From: Echinostoma caproni | Taxonomy: Eukaryota; Platyhelminthes; Trematoda; Plagiorchiida; Echinostomatidae | Assembly (NCBI GenBank): GCA_900618425.1 | Contig: UZAN01039540.1 | Span: 56,727 to 120,726 of the forward strand | DNA: 64,000 nt | Reading direction: 5' to 3' | In this document: positions 37,901 to 50,518 of the stretch, piece by piece | How the letters are laid out: each line of letters begins with the position of its first letter | Numbering within the stretch: the stretch's first letter is position 1 | Made by a program: the position numbers and the translations under genes | The notes under the pieces: generated by a model | Seen by the model: only the letters and a program-made list of their open reading frames with translations | Databases searched by the model: none | Told to the model about the DNA's origin: nothing

Positions 37901-40900
37901 GAAGCCAAGACTAGATTCTATTATGTATACAACAACAATAACAAGAGTTGCTCAAAACTGATAAACTGTGCTACGTGAAGTCACACTTCAGAACTTACTA
38001 ACAGCAGAGAAATTTATTTCTTCCACAAATGAAATCAAAATTAAATTTCATTCTATTGGTGCCTCACGTCCCTAGGACTGATTACGCTCACCTTGATTTA
38101 GATTGGGGTGAAAGTCAAATCAAGTATGGACAACATGTACGGAAACTAAAAACTTAAATTTGCACGAAGTTACTGTTTCCCCAAGGTTCTAAAACTGTGC
38201 TTCTGCTAGTTGACAAATGGAAGATGAAAGGGCATTTACCACTGAACCAACTTTCAGAGTAGACGAGATGCAGTATTCATGTCGAAGGACACTCGCAAAA
38301 CCGTGTTCTATGGTTATAAAGAAATTTACAGTTACTATTAGCTCCCAGCACATTCCAAACTAGAGTAATTTAAGTTAGACTGTGGCCACTTGATCTTTTG
38401 CCACGGTTGGCCGAATCACTTGACCTCCCTGGGAGGAATTATTTTCTTTCACGTTCCCGTGCATAGCGCACACGAAACCTCCAAAACCGAGAGGACATAA
38501 TCCAGGAGTTTAGCGAATCGATTGTAATCAGTTTTTAGGACCTGAATGATTACTTTACAACCGCGTGAGAAAACCGTTGCATTCAAAGTGGTTTCATTCT
38601 GTCCGAGTGAGCTACACAATTGTCGAACAGAAGCCAAGTTATTCGCATGCGCAGCAATACCTGTCTTGTATTATTCAACAATTTCTTTGATAGTGCCCTA
38701 ACTCCAAAGAATGAGGACCGTTTATATTGTATTTCACAAGATGACATTTAATGTAAAACCGCATAGAATTCTCTCAAGACTGTCGTCCAAGAAGGTATTC
38801 TGTTTAAATCCCCTGCTGCATTTTTCAAAGTATCTATGATCAGATTCGATGATTAAAAAGCTATCGCATCATTGACTTTGTGATTTACGAAGCTGGATTG
38901 GAGAATATTGTATTTTATAATAATTCCGATGCGCATATAGATGACAGACTGTGCTGAGTTTCTTCATCAACTTGAGTACCATGTAATTTCCATACGGAAA
39001 GCAGAACACAGCTCCCTGTATATGCATTCATTCATCTTGATTGACGTGTAGCTGAAAAGAAAATTCTTCGATTGATTGTTCGGCTATCGAGTGTGGCTGT
39101 ACATACGTACTCTTGGTGAGCTTGTGACTCAGTGTCTCCAATCCATGAGTGCGTACCTTATTGTTTGAAATTGAAGGAACAAGTTCACGTTTTATTACGT
39201 GAAATGCTCACAACTTCTGGCTTTTCTTGTCTCATGAGGTTTTTGGACACGATTGGTTTGAGCATCAATAGTTGAGGATTTTCACAAAGATTCTTTTGTT
39301 GCATTGGATGTCCACATTTAAGACATGCCACTCGTGAACGTGGATTTTGCTCAAAATAATTTGTTATGGGCACAAAAAAAACATGAGGTGGTAAAGAATT
39401 TCAAATTCTGAATACCATCGTTAGCTCAGAGGCCAGAACTCCAGTCGACATTCTTAAAGAACTGAGATGAATTGTCGTTTCCCTGGGTGAATGTTAAACG
39501 GGAAGGTGGATAATCAACGATACAAATGGTCAGGTTTCAGCATCATTTGAGGAAGCATGGTTGGGTCTCTTTGAATTTGGTCTCAATGGATGGAATACAA
39601 CCTAAATGACTGCAGTCTATCCACCTAACGCTTAGTACACACCGTCCTGATCATCTTAATTGTTGTTCCATGTGGACGTTTCCACAATTCGTCATCGCTT
39701 TGCAGTCTTGGGTTTATTAGCCTTCAGTGGTGTCCTAAATGTTAGGTCGAATGTAACCTGCCAATAAACAAGGCAACAGAACAGACCAAACATTGCCAAC
39801 GATACGATTTAACAATCGGTATCTCTCAGAACTGCGGGAGAAGCCATGGACCAACTATATAAACAACTGAAGTCGTCTCCAATGATGACACCGAGATTTT
39901 TCTAACTCGAGGCATGTAAAAGGTTTTACTATTACAAGAAGTAAAGAAACCGAGTTTTGGGGCAAATTTATACATTTCGTGTATTAAATTCGATGTAATT
40001 TCAAATCAGCCAATGGTTAGAAAAATTGTGTTCTTTAAAGTACTACTAAGTCCTCATGATTGATTACTGTATTCGAAATTTTGCTCTCAGGTGAATAAAT
40101 TGTTTTTTCTGGTCCCAGCATCTGTGGAAGATTGTTTATGAGAACTATGAACAGCATAGCACCCTACGCTGGACGTAACTGATAGTAACCGCAGACGTAA
40201 ACAGTCATAGTGCTTTGCCAAATAAAGTCGCTTCATCTGAACCCAGAACGATTAGCCAACGTTCCGCTGGAGTATTTGTTGTTCAACACGATAGAATAGT
40301 TTAGAAAAGTGGAGGTACACTAGTTCCCTTCCTCTATATAATCTACCGTTTTTTTCCAAGAAGCAAGGTACTAGTACATGACCACTTGTGCCGAAACTCA
40401 TGATGAGATGAGGGTAAAATCGTGTATGTTTCCAAGTGATTGATCACGTAACAAGCAAGATACATAAGCGTTATTTTCGTTGTTGAGTTAATTAAACAGT
40501 GTGCGATATGAATTGGATACCTCAGCACGAAGAGGACTACGCAAAACACTCAAATTTATCAATGAACTCTAGAACTTCGTCAAGTTTTGTAAAGCGCACA
40601 AAACAATTCAGTTGGTAACTAATTTTAGTACAGTTTTGATGTAAAAAATTGAAAGACAGATGGTGTTTTAGCGTCTTATTTCAGAACTCCAGAGATTGAT
40701 TTCCATGACAGAACCAATCAGGCTCTTGTGGCTGGAAGTTTTCATGATACAAGGTCTGCGTGTAATGTGAATAACATAGTTCAGATGTGCTAAACTAATC
40801 ATTCACTAGTTCACTTGACATTTTGGATTTAAACAATTGAATCAGGAAAATCGAGGAGAAGCAACATCTATGGCAATCATCTATGAATCATTTTGACACA

Positions 40901-42694
40901 GGTTCTTTTAGACCCCAAGTCACCCTTTGACTACAGTAAATCACCATTCCGTCACCCGACTTTGCGTAAATACGAATGATTGATCAATACACAAATACAT
41001 AAATAGAGCTCATTAAAAGCACGCATACCTTCGTGATGTAGGACCAAAAATGTTTATCATTTGACAAGTGGTAACTTGTTACTTGTCACTTCATCATGAG
41101 ATGGATTGTCAAGAAATGTGCATGATGTTTAAAACAGCTCTCGATTTGCTATCTTCCGCTGAACTGTCGAATGCGCTCATTTTATCAAGCCATTATTCGA
41201 AATCCTTATCATCGATCGGGTTGTATCAGCACACTTCACGGTGTTTCCCTGACGAATGCTTATACTCGAAAGCAAAAGGTGCTCAGTCACACACATCTCT
41301 TCATGTGAATTCCTTCTTCGATCTTCAACTAGATCACGTGTTCTCAAAAGTTCTCACCCTCTTAGTTCCGTTGGGTTTCGCGAAATAGTTTTGAATATAG
41401 CTCAAAATTAGGCTTTAGGATTTCTGTTATCCTCAACCAATGTTCACAAAGGCTTTCTTTGGACGATACTCGGTCGTTTACTCCTCAACACTAAGGTAGA
41501 TTATTTTAGTAATTCTTATTGATCACCTACCTTCCCAGTAATTTTTTTCGAATATTCAGCACATCAGAATGAATCGAATTACATGACTAGTTTGACGATT
41601 GGTTTGAAAAGAAAAACGGTTGAGTTCGGAGAGAGATGAAATGAGGCAAATTAATCTTAACGCGGCGTGTTTATTGTTCAACCATGTTCCAGTGCGACAG
41701 TTTTTCGTTGCGCGGCGTTAGTTCAAGCATAATTTTGAATGAATTCCATGTTCATATTATTACGGAATTTGTGAACGAAATTTTCAAACATTAGGTTAAT
41801 AATATTGCTGAAGCTTTTAACTGCGTGTCACTAAATTACATTTTTGGAGGGAGCTGTAAGATAAGTAGTGAAACATATAAACAGATTAAATTTTGATTAG
41901 CATATGTCTGGGACTCGAGTGAGTACGTTTTGCTGTCCTAAATGAAGTACTTGTTATGTATAAACTGATTGATCAACGTGACCGAATTCCGTGGGATTTG
42001 AGATAATTTTTCATCGTCATTATACTAAATTATAAAACGTATATTCACCAGCACAATGGCCGATTTCTTTTCGATTTCTCGTTCTGCTTATACGCACTTG
42101 GAAACAATAAAAGCCGTTAGAGAAAAGAACTGCAGGTTATTTATTGTAGCTCCCAAAATATGGACCAATAGGGACCAAAAGAAAGACCATATATCTCGTT
42201 TGCCGATGAAATAAGTGAAATTTTGAGTAAGGCTTGAGCGTAGCTGTCTACTGCGAAAATCAGGTGGCTGTATTGCAGTTCAAACGTTGACTATCAACGC
42301 TTGTGGCATTTACTAAATCTTCTGCCTGTCACTGTATGAATGGTTCAGGGAAATCATAGTAAAAATCTTTCATTTCACCAAAAGTAAAAGAAAAACCTCT
42401 TGCCCTAATTTTTCTCTCATTTAGTAAAGTATAGAATTTCTTATAATGTTTTCTTTTGCTTGCAACTGTTTTACCTATCCACTGTAAAAGTCCTAACTTG
42501 CTGAAAATTCACCCTTTGGGTGCAAAAAGATCTCCTTGACGTGACTTGAACATATGCTTAGCTGTGCAATAAAGACTGCAGACAAAAATCGTGACTTGCT
42601 CAGACGCCAATCCTAAGAACGTTAGCTCTTTACCTTCTTTCGTCAAATACATGATGAAAAATGTTTTCGGTAGGGGGCAGCGTTCAGGGGTGCC
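31946..42694. other. Long gene-poor region with a few GC-richer open segments
   Basis: Two minus-strand frames stand out by composition. One, at 34150-34470, includes IYLRHTGNISAHEG, HSLEWIKQRPKNYSVP and STASKPGNNFTRSIGYRF. The other, at 35536-35739, includes AHPSFGAGHWLDWVLRR and GFRLPPEYLSQTLDIRR. Neither has firm splice borders or a family I can name. The second sits in a GC-richer block (35.5-36.2 kb) that may be an old repeat. The rest is AT-rich and multiply stopped. Confidence 0.3.
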
Positions 42695-42800
42695 ACACAA
42701 CACACACATTGGAGGAAGTCAGTCGACAGGAGTGAGATTCGAACACATTCCTGTGGGGTGATAATTTGGTGAAGTTAACACCGGGCCACTATCGCCGTTA
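42695..42800 (-). repeat. tRNA-derived SINE-like element, minus orientation
   Basis: On the minus strand GATAGTGGCCCGG (42781-42793) resembles an A box, and GTGTTCGAATCTC (complement of 42734-42746) is a good B box. The spacing between them is compatible with a tRNA-derived head. The tail toward 42700 is not classified. Confidence 0.55.
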
Positions 42801-44230
42801 GTTTTAATATAAACATGTGTTCTGGTTAGATATACTTCGTTTATTGGTGAACTCCCTCCCTCTGTTGACGCTAAGTGAATGTCAGAATTGAGTGTGTGTG
42901 AATATATTTTACTGTAGTATACCCGAAAGAAATTATTTTTTTAAAGGGAACATCAGTCTGATCATTTGAATTTATTGAGTATTTGGAAGAAAAAGACTTG
43001 ATCTATTATCCAGCCTCGTTTAAAGAAGGTTTCCGATTGCCCCGGGAATTTACTGGTCGTCTTCAAATACAAAGTGAACATGTTTTCAGACTGGTTGTAG
43101 CTGATACAGTCACGATAACCTCCCGAATGCAAATACTGAAAGGATTTTAATTAAAATAGGTTAGGCTGTCTCCGTAAATAATCATGCGTCTGATATTTAC
43201 AAATATCGGATAAAGAGGTTTGAAAATTAGGTATTTACATATAATCTGCTTCATATTTCACTTCAGATGTTCTGATTTTGTATTTAGCTATCGGACTAGG
43301 TATTCACCATTCTAACTGTCAAACAATCTGTGTACGATGGATAAGATACTGACCTTGGAAATAATCGCGAAGGGGAAAAAGTGATCTGACATGTCGTGAT
43401 AACTGGTATGTGCAATCATTCCTAATTCTAAGGTTGAGCAGTCAACCACACAATTGGAAAGCGCAGTTGAGTCACGTTTTGCAGTTTTTAAAGTTTATCA
43501 TTACTATGCTTTTAACATCAAGTCAGGACTTTGAAGACGAACCCGTATCGCGGAAGGCGTGTCTGTGTTACAGCCGTGTCAAACAGCTCACATTGGGCTA
43601 CTGGCAAGATTATAAATTCCAGTTTGTTAACGTGTGGTCTTCAGCGAACAGGAACTTTAGATGGTTAATATAATCGAAACTCATTTATTCCAAACCACTA
43701 CCTTACATTAGCTGTGAGTTATATGCTTTTAAACAGTTTCATTTGTATTTATGTTATGGATATAAAAGAGATAAGAAGGATTGTTCATGGTAATTTAGAA
43801 GTTTTACTCTATTCTACAGAGCAGCTAGAAAATGTGCAAGCCATATTTGATGTTGTTGTGCAAAGAACAGAACGACAATCAATTTGCCGGAACTGACAGC
43901 TGCTACATCTATCTTTTTATAGTTTCAGCGGAAATCGTGAACGCGTTCGTTTTCCAGATAAAAACAATGATGTTATTGATCTGAAAGCAGGGAAACTATT
44001 GAACCAAATATCTACTTTATAGAAGGACATCATCTCGTTGTTAGCATACATCAATATCAAACTAGCTAATAATATTATTCAATCCGGAAACTAGTTCATT
44101 CACATTATTTATGTTTATCTTTTCACCAAGAAATTTCTAGGTGAAATAATAAAAGAGTAAATTTCCTGAGAATACGCAGGTAGAAGACAGTTTCAATCAG
44201 TATTGTTCACTATGAAAACATTATTTTCCC
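42801..44230. other. No gene seen
   Basis: AT-rich. Short frames at 43410-43673 and 43714-43896 lack domains or splice evidence. Confidence 0.35.
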
Positions 44231-44774
44231 GTGAGAATTTTGAACAGAGAAGTCAGAAACATGGGTTTGCACAATCTATCCATGTTCATTTCGCTGCATC
44301 TGTATACGTGCATACTGCAGTCAAAGTGGTTTTTATAGTCAATTAGATCATAACTGTGAGATGAAGACAAGATCGCTCCAATCGCGATGAGCAACACGTC
44401 AGAAGAATAGCGCAAAAGGTGGGAGGTGGGGAAGAGAGAAGGTAGGGGCCAATCACCATGGCAACGCTGTTGGGAATAACCATTTGGGTTTGAGACTATG
44501 AATGACTAGAGCCTCGGCACATTTTAGTAACTTTGTGTTTGTTGTGTTGTAGATTGGTTGAAATGCATGGCTTGGAGTGACGGTTTTTTGTTTGAATAAG
44601 TGTTGTGTAAATAACGATCTGTCCTTTCTGATCATTCGATGACTTCACGGTTACAAACTTGTCCTCTATCGTTTTTTAAGCCACATCGGGATGCATGTGT
44701 ACAGATGCAGCGAAATAACCATGGGTACACTTTGCAAAGCCATGTTTCTGACTTCTCTGTTCGAAATTGTTCAC
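44231..44774. repeat. Inverted repeat pair enclosing a Penelope-like fragment
   Basis: Arm 1 (44231-44315) read on the plus strand matches arm 2 (44689-44774) read on the minus strand at roughly 85 %. The match includes GAACAGAGAAGTCAGAAACA and TTTCGCTGCATCTGTA, with one 1-nt indel near the outer edge. About 370 bp lie between the arms, including the GIY-YIG C-terminal coding scrap on the minus strand. Known: Penelope-like elements often carry repeats of LTR-like sequence in inverted orientation and insert as partial copies. Inferred: the arms are part of such a structure. Confidence 0.65.
44453..44635 (-). pseudogene. Penelope-like element, C-terminal end of the GIY-YIG endonuclease
   Basis: Seen: the minus-strand frame ends LLKCAEALVIHSLKPKW then LFPTALPW and a stop (TGA immediately after LPW). 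The pattern L-L-x-x-AEAL-x-I-x-x-LKP followed by x-LPW at the extreme C-terminus is characteristic of the GIY-YIG endonuclease that closes Penelope-like retrotransposon ORFs. Upstream in the same frame is SHAFQPIYNTTN, equivalent to the F-x-V/I-I strand before it. Further up, CIPMWLKKR resembles the EHxPxWL element, but stops interrupt the frame. The reverse transcriptase part is absent. It is a 5'-truncated, inactive copy lying inside an inverted repeat. Confidence 0.7.
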
Positions 44775-46677
44775 TTTACTTGGCTCACTATAACTTTCTG
44801 GTAGGAGGAAATTGCAGAAAACGTTCCCGAGGTTTGATAAAAACGGTATATATACATATAGTTTTTATTGCAAATGAAAAAATGTTTGTCATGATTTCCC
44901 CGACTTTTTCCTTGCCACCATATTGACTATAATGTTTCAATCCACAATTCGGAACTGATTTATAGTATCATCGCTATGCAATGTAGACATTGTTTTGTCG
45001 TTAAATGAGATCCAATAAAAGATATCCGTGGATGGTTATATGATCATTCCGTTATTCAGGCTAGTTCTTTCTGGTTCTATTCAGATTTACATGATTTGCA
45101 TTACAACCGCGCGCGCACAAACGGCTTTCCAGATTGTGCGCTATGTATGTACCTTTTCATTGGAATGTTATATCTGATTATAGTCTCATGGCGTGCTTAA
45201 TAGGAGGAGGGACGTAGGAATGCCAATCGCAACAGCGTATTTGACCTCTTACAGCTCACAAATTGTTCATTGTTTTATCAAACAACGAGTGTAGAGCGGT
45301 GCAAATTATCCACATTCACCGGTCCGATTGCGGGTTTTCATCAGAAGGTATTTTCTCCTCATCTAAATGCAGATTTTTCAAACCACTCTTTGTTTCGGAA
45401 CGCTGCTACTCTTGCAATAGGAATACCGTCCACCGGTTATTTTTCATTTTCTGCTGTCGTTTGATCGCGTTCCACGTTGCACTCTTCGCCTAATGGTTGA
45501 AACGTTTGAAGTCGTCTTTCTACCCGAACGGAAGAGTACACCAGTCGATAATTGGCAGTAAAGGTCTTTGAGGAAATACATAGGAGATTTAAAAAATCGC
45601 AGCCACAAACATTGAATCAAATACTGAGTTGAATTAAATTAATAGCAGTTGTTTCTCAAGAGAAACAACGTCACAGTAACATCTCAGAATGTTGCTTTAA
45701 CACACAAAAACTGGTTCATTTTGCATTCGGCATAAATCTGTTCTGAAATTTACCAATGCCGTATTCATAGTCCATGAGCTATTGAACATGCTAATAAGTT
45801 ACTTAATCAATCGAACATCTAATTGTATGGAGGTTGAATAAAATATTAGCTTAATGCTCACTGTGTATCCCCAGTCACTGGGAGTTTAATCGACCTATTC
45901 TAAGATTACTTTTTACGCCCAGAAAAATGATTGATATAGGAATCGCATTTATGTAAGTCATATTCCTATAGTGAACCAACTTATTTCGCTGTAAGTTTGA
46001 GTTCCCTCTCTTTAACTCATGAAAATTTCACTATGCAATTGAATTTTCTGCTCACAGACCACATACATTTTGCCAAGATTCTGCACGACTTACAGCGCAA
46101 ATTATATCACTTCAGAGTGGATACACATTGGTGGGCACAGTCATTTTTACTCTCATTTCGTGGAAGAACAGATATGTGCTACTTGTGGTGGTGGGGGCAT
46201 CGCCATGTATTCGGAACACAACCACTTACGAGTGACTTTAGCTCAAGGCATGTCGTACAAGGGAGATCTCGCCAACCGCGTGATCAGTGGGCACGGTTAA
46301 AACACAATCTTTTGGACTGATATTTTTTGGGAGCATATTTAATTTTTATTATATATATTTATTTTTTTATTTTTAGATTGTTTTGTATGAGTTTTTCACT
46401 GTTACTCATGCATCCCAGCCTACGCCTTTTAAAAGCACTATGTTTAGGTGAAATAATATGCATATGTTGATAATTTACAACAGAGTACTATTTTTTGCTG
46501 ATAATAGGTTACTTCCATATAACGCAATCTGTTTAAAAGGCTGAATAATCCACAATTAGGGGTAACGTCATCGCGCGAAGTCACGTGAGGATACGTTTTG
46601 TTCACAAATGCAGTTCATATTTTGTGGTTCATTGAAAGTACAAACGAAAGGATGAATAATGAGTGTTCAATTTCCAG
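44775..46677. other. Gene-poor region
   Basis: Plus-strand frames at 45263-45493 and two overlapping frames at 45997-46320 (one reading HIGGHSHFYSHFVEEQICAT) are somewhat GC-richer, but no domain or splice structure is firm. At 46320-46380 there is an A/T-only stretch (TATATATTTATTTTTTTATT). Confidence 0.3.
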
Positions 46678-46745
46678 GTGACGTGCGTCAGTTTTATCAA
46701 CTGCTTATTACCGGACTCTACAGACAAACCACACGAGAGTCACAG
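46678..46745 (+). CDS. Candidate short internal exon, plus strand
   Basis: An acceptor TTCAATTTCCAG ends at 46677 and a donor TCACAG|GTAAAA follows 46745, giving 68 nt. One frame reads GDVRQFYQLLITGLYRQTTR and then ESQ, amphipathic and protein-like; a second frame is also open. Short exons are common in flatworm genes, but a chance pairing of splice signals cannot be excluded. No neighbouring exon was found. Confidence 0.25.
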
Positions 46746-49387
46746 GTAAAACATTCTTTTATGCAGATCGTTTATCCAGCTAATTCGTCATGAACATTGA
46801 CAACTGGCTGATGGGATCGGCACTCGAAAGTGCAGGCGTGTCAACCCCCAAAAATAAGTACCCAGTTCACCTATAAATATCCCCGGTTCGTTTGCCTGAG
46901 ATAGACAAAAGCCATCGATGCAATTTTCAGTGACTAGTTGATACTTCTACGGTGAATGAACAGCATTGAATAATAAATTTTGTAATATTCTGGTGACTTA
47001 TTTTCATTAGCCTTGTACCAGCAGTCGGAAGTGTGTATATGCTGTTTTATTCTCATAAGAGTGGATGGCCATTTTAAAAAGATCGTTCAAAAAACGAAAA
47101 GACGTGATATGGTATTTACTGTCTTCCTCTCTCTATATATATACATAAATGAAAAACGGCACCCTCCTGATACTTCTACGGTTTTCTGCTGTTGATCGTT
47201 TGAGCTTGTCAACAGTCTAACAGGCGCTGCGCAAAACGTAGTTTCGTGCAGGTATCAAATGATATCACCGGCGTTTTAGAACAGTCAAACCGAAGTCCAT
47301 CTCTCTACCACGCCACGAGCATCCTTGCCTACCCGGTCAACGCGGATGGTTACAGCTACACACCAAAGTTACAATGTCATCCACCTAGTTCTCTATGGAT
47401 ATGTCAACTTCTGGATTGGCATAGCAGATGACAGTTCAAAATAAAAGTGACTAATCCCTCATGGGACTCAATTTGGGCGACACAAAAATCCACACTTAAG
47501 CCAGCTATTGGCATTTGTTTATGAAAACGCCATTTTCGGTTTATGAAATGGGTTTTATATCAGCGCTGGCACTCAAGCTTGCTCAGGTGATTCCCACGAA
47601 TCGTTGGAGGCTCACCGCACCGACAACAAACTTCCCCAATCTAGGTAAACGTTTTCCAAAACGTAAGATTATTCTAACCTTCTTTTAAAAACACGTACAA
47701 ATGTATATTGACAGTGCAAGTTTCGTAGTGAAAGTCAGTAAAAATGCATTCAGATGTTTTCGAGTGTAAACCACATAATATGCGCTATTAACAACAATTC
47801 CATGGTAACGTCATTTGAAGGTGCCCGTATGAAAATCACTCATCCAAGTTCAGACATTTGTATCCCAATCTCTTTGTTCTAATCAGACGAGGAATAACAC
47901 ATTCATAAAACCCAACCAGAGATTGCACGTGATTCAACCTGACCATAAAGGTATTTTGGATTGACAAAACTCTTTAGGAATGTGACCTCAATTTAGGAAT
48001 AAAAACGTGGCGTAAACGACTCATACACAAGTTAATTAACTTAACCTTATTAGGTCTTCGAGAGAGGAATTTCGTAAAAACAACAATTTTTGAAAGGGTC
48101 GAAAAAGCCTTTTTGGTCCTTTTTCTTCCACGAGCATGAAGTTGTTTGTGCGCAAAAAAATGAATTGCATGTCTGATGGCATTTAACGGAATTTTCCTAT
48201 TTAAATATTGTTGTTTTTTCTGAGATGTATCACGTGGTTGACCCTACAGATAACTCAATTAGCTTCAAGTGCTACGAATTCCGAAAGTAAAATGTACGGT
48301 GCATAGAAAACGTTTGTCTTCGATAAATATCAGGATACAACGACAATTGACCGCTTGACAATCGTACAGGGTTTGTCTTAGCAAGCAATCACAGGTAGTT
48401 ACAGAAAGATCATTAAGCACGAGTCTGTTTTAATTAATCGCACATGCAGGTTTTATTCCAGCATATCCTAAAAACTTAAGAAAAATAGAAAATCACATGA
48501 GCCATGATTCTACTCGGATCTAGTAAGTTAGAGAAGCAAATCTAGGCAATATTTTCACTTCACCCATTGCTAGCAGTCTTCGAGACAAATACTTATGGCC
48601 AATAAATAAACTTCTACCGACTCCCGAAGTTCATATGATTAATGGAGAAATGCCTCCATTTAATGTTTTGTGATATAGTGCGTATCAGTCGTGTCGTATC
48701 ACATCAGAATTCATTGACCAAGCTGTTCATTACGTCCAGAAATACTTCTCATGCTCCATCCCCAGACAACAATAATAATAGCAACCCTAGACTCGCGTGC
48801 GAAGATGAGATAATTTGAATGATTGCAGCAAATGTATCTCATTGTGTGTTGTACAAAAAAGCTAAACCAGCCCGATAATTAAGGCACTCAGAAATCAAAA
48901 AAGCAGTATTTCTTTCGACCCGTAAGGTCTCGACTTGGATTCCTAACTGGGTTCATAGATTGCATTGGTTTTCAGTCCCCAAACAATCACATTACCATTG
49001 TGGTGCCTTAAGGCTTTCCGTTTTATGTTATATTCCTTAGTATGTAAACTAAATTAGTCATCCAGTTGCCATATTTAAGTTATTTTTAGTCAACGGATTG
49101 AATATTGATCATACATTTACACATCAATGTAAGTGATCATTTGCTTTGAATTTTCGTCCAGGGGGCGAGACCAACTGTAGATTTGAATACGACTTAACAG
49201 AAAAAAATACTATCTGGACTGACTGATGAGGGATACATTTTGAAGGATAAACAAAAGAATTCTGCATGGCATCTGATTAAGTGAACGAAAATCAGGGTCA
49301 AAATGAAGTGTTTTATTTAAAGCAATTAGTCACAAGACAGCTTCAAAAACAATTTCGTGTAGTTTATTTCTTTATACTGAATATAGA
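46746..49387. other. Gene-poor region
   Basis: The plus-strand frame 47246-47431 (SPSLYHATSILAYPVNADGY and on) follows a CAG acceptor-like site and is GC-richer, but it ends at a stop without a donor. No other candidate. Confidence 0.3.
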
Positions 49388-49846
49388 GTGAAACAGAGAT
49401 TAATTCTTCCTACTCAATGTCTTCTGGTAGCAGGCGGGAGAAACATGGACCACAGTTACCCAGAAGTCATACGAGAAAGATCATTGAAAGCCAAAAGCCC
49501 CCAGCGCAGCGCTTCTACCAAGGTTATTGCATCTGAAAATTTGCTGCACATTGTAATGCACCGTGATGTTTCTCAAGACAAAAAAAAGAACAAAAAAGGA
49601 GAACACAAGGCACCTTTTATTGCTTATCTTATGAACACTTTCACATCAATGGTGGTGTCCAGTAATGTGGAGCCAGGAACACATAATACACATAATACTA
49701 AAGATGATCCTAAACGTAGTAGTGGTAGTGTTGTGGAGCTTCTGGTTTCATGTGAAATGGATGAAAGAGAAACATCCAAAATGCTAGGTTTGGGAAAATG
49801 CAAGTTTTTGGTTCCTCCACTTAATCTCATTATGTTGCGCTTGTAG
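49388..49846 (+). CDS. 152-codon open frame, unassigned
   Basis: Seen: ATG at 49388 to TAG at 49844-49846. The product is hydrophilic, with a Lys-rich run (DKKKNKKGEHK), a Ser/Thr-rich middle (EPGTHNTHNTKDDPKRSSG) and a C-terminal hydrophobic stretch (FLVPPLNLIMLRL). There is no signal peptide or recognised domain. The antisense strand is also open over much of it (49624-49911). A frame of this length is near what chance would yield once or so in a window this size, so it may not be a gene. A mono-exonic degraded transposon ORF is another possibility. Confidence 0.25.
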   Translation: MKQRLILPTQCLLVAGGRNMDHSYPEVIRERSLKAKSPQRSASTKVIASENLLHIVMHRDVSQDKKKNKKGEHKAPFIAYLMNTFTSMVVSSNVEPGTHNTHNTKDDPKRSSGSVVELLVSCEMDERETSKMLGLGKCKFLVPPLNLIMLRL

Positions 49847-50257
49847 TTCATCGCATAACGCCCGCTATTTCGAGTGTTTTCTGTCAGGTATCTAACCATC
49901 AAACTGTTCACTAGATATAATAGTACGTTTTGTAGAATACGTTTGAACTATGTAAATAATGACAGTTTCCAATTAACATTTACAGATTTTGATTGCACAC
50001 TTTCCGCTTAATTATTTTGTACACACAAGCGAATAACACAGAGTTGCGTAACACATCCTGAATAATTTTGTTGCATCTGTACATATGTACTCGTACTGCA
50101 CTTTGTACGATTGTTAATATATAGTCACAAAATATAAATCATAAGCCTAGGACAATTGTAATGTATCTCACACACCGAACACATTTGCTACCAAAGTACC
50201 ATGATAGTGATAAGCCCATTATGCTGTTTACACATTTCGTAATGACTATTTGTATGG
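49847..50257. other. No gene seen
   Basis: AT-rich spacer between two weak open frames. Confidence 0.3.
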
Positions 50258-50518
50258 TTAAGGGCTCGGAGGATTTCCGTATGCTGGTATCGTTTTGTGT
50301 TGTACAGTGTTATGACTACATCTGTCTTCATGGCAAATGGCTTCGTTGACACCAGGTGTTGTTTGATGAATTAAATAAGTTTCCTGTTCGTCATTGGTTA
50401 CGTTGTACTTCCAAAGATTTCCCTCATCTTTTTCCATAGCCACACTGAGATGTACTTGGTTATTCGTTATCATTACAGTCTCTCTATCATTCGGATGTAG
50501 ATGACAGAGCATCCACAC
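50258..50518 (-). CDS. Candidate exon or ORF, minus strand, unassigned
   Basis: Seen: the minus-strand frame reads MITNNQVHLSVAMEKDEGN, LWKYNVTNDEQETYLIHQTT and PGVNEAICHED before a stop. The composition, with regular polar/hydrophobic alternation, looks like a beta-rich extracellular domain. A donor-like CACCTG|GTGTCA lies within it, and an AG after CATCCGAATGATAG could be an acceptor. No family can be named from sequence alone, and chance remains possible. Confidence 0.25.
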   Translation of the reverse strand: MWMLCHLHPNDRETVMITNNQVHLSVAMEKDEGNLWKYNVTNDEQETYLIHQTTPGVNEAICHEDRCSHNTVQHKTIPAYGNPPSP

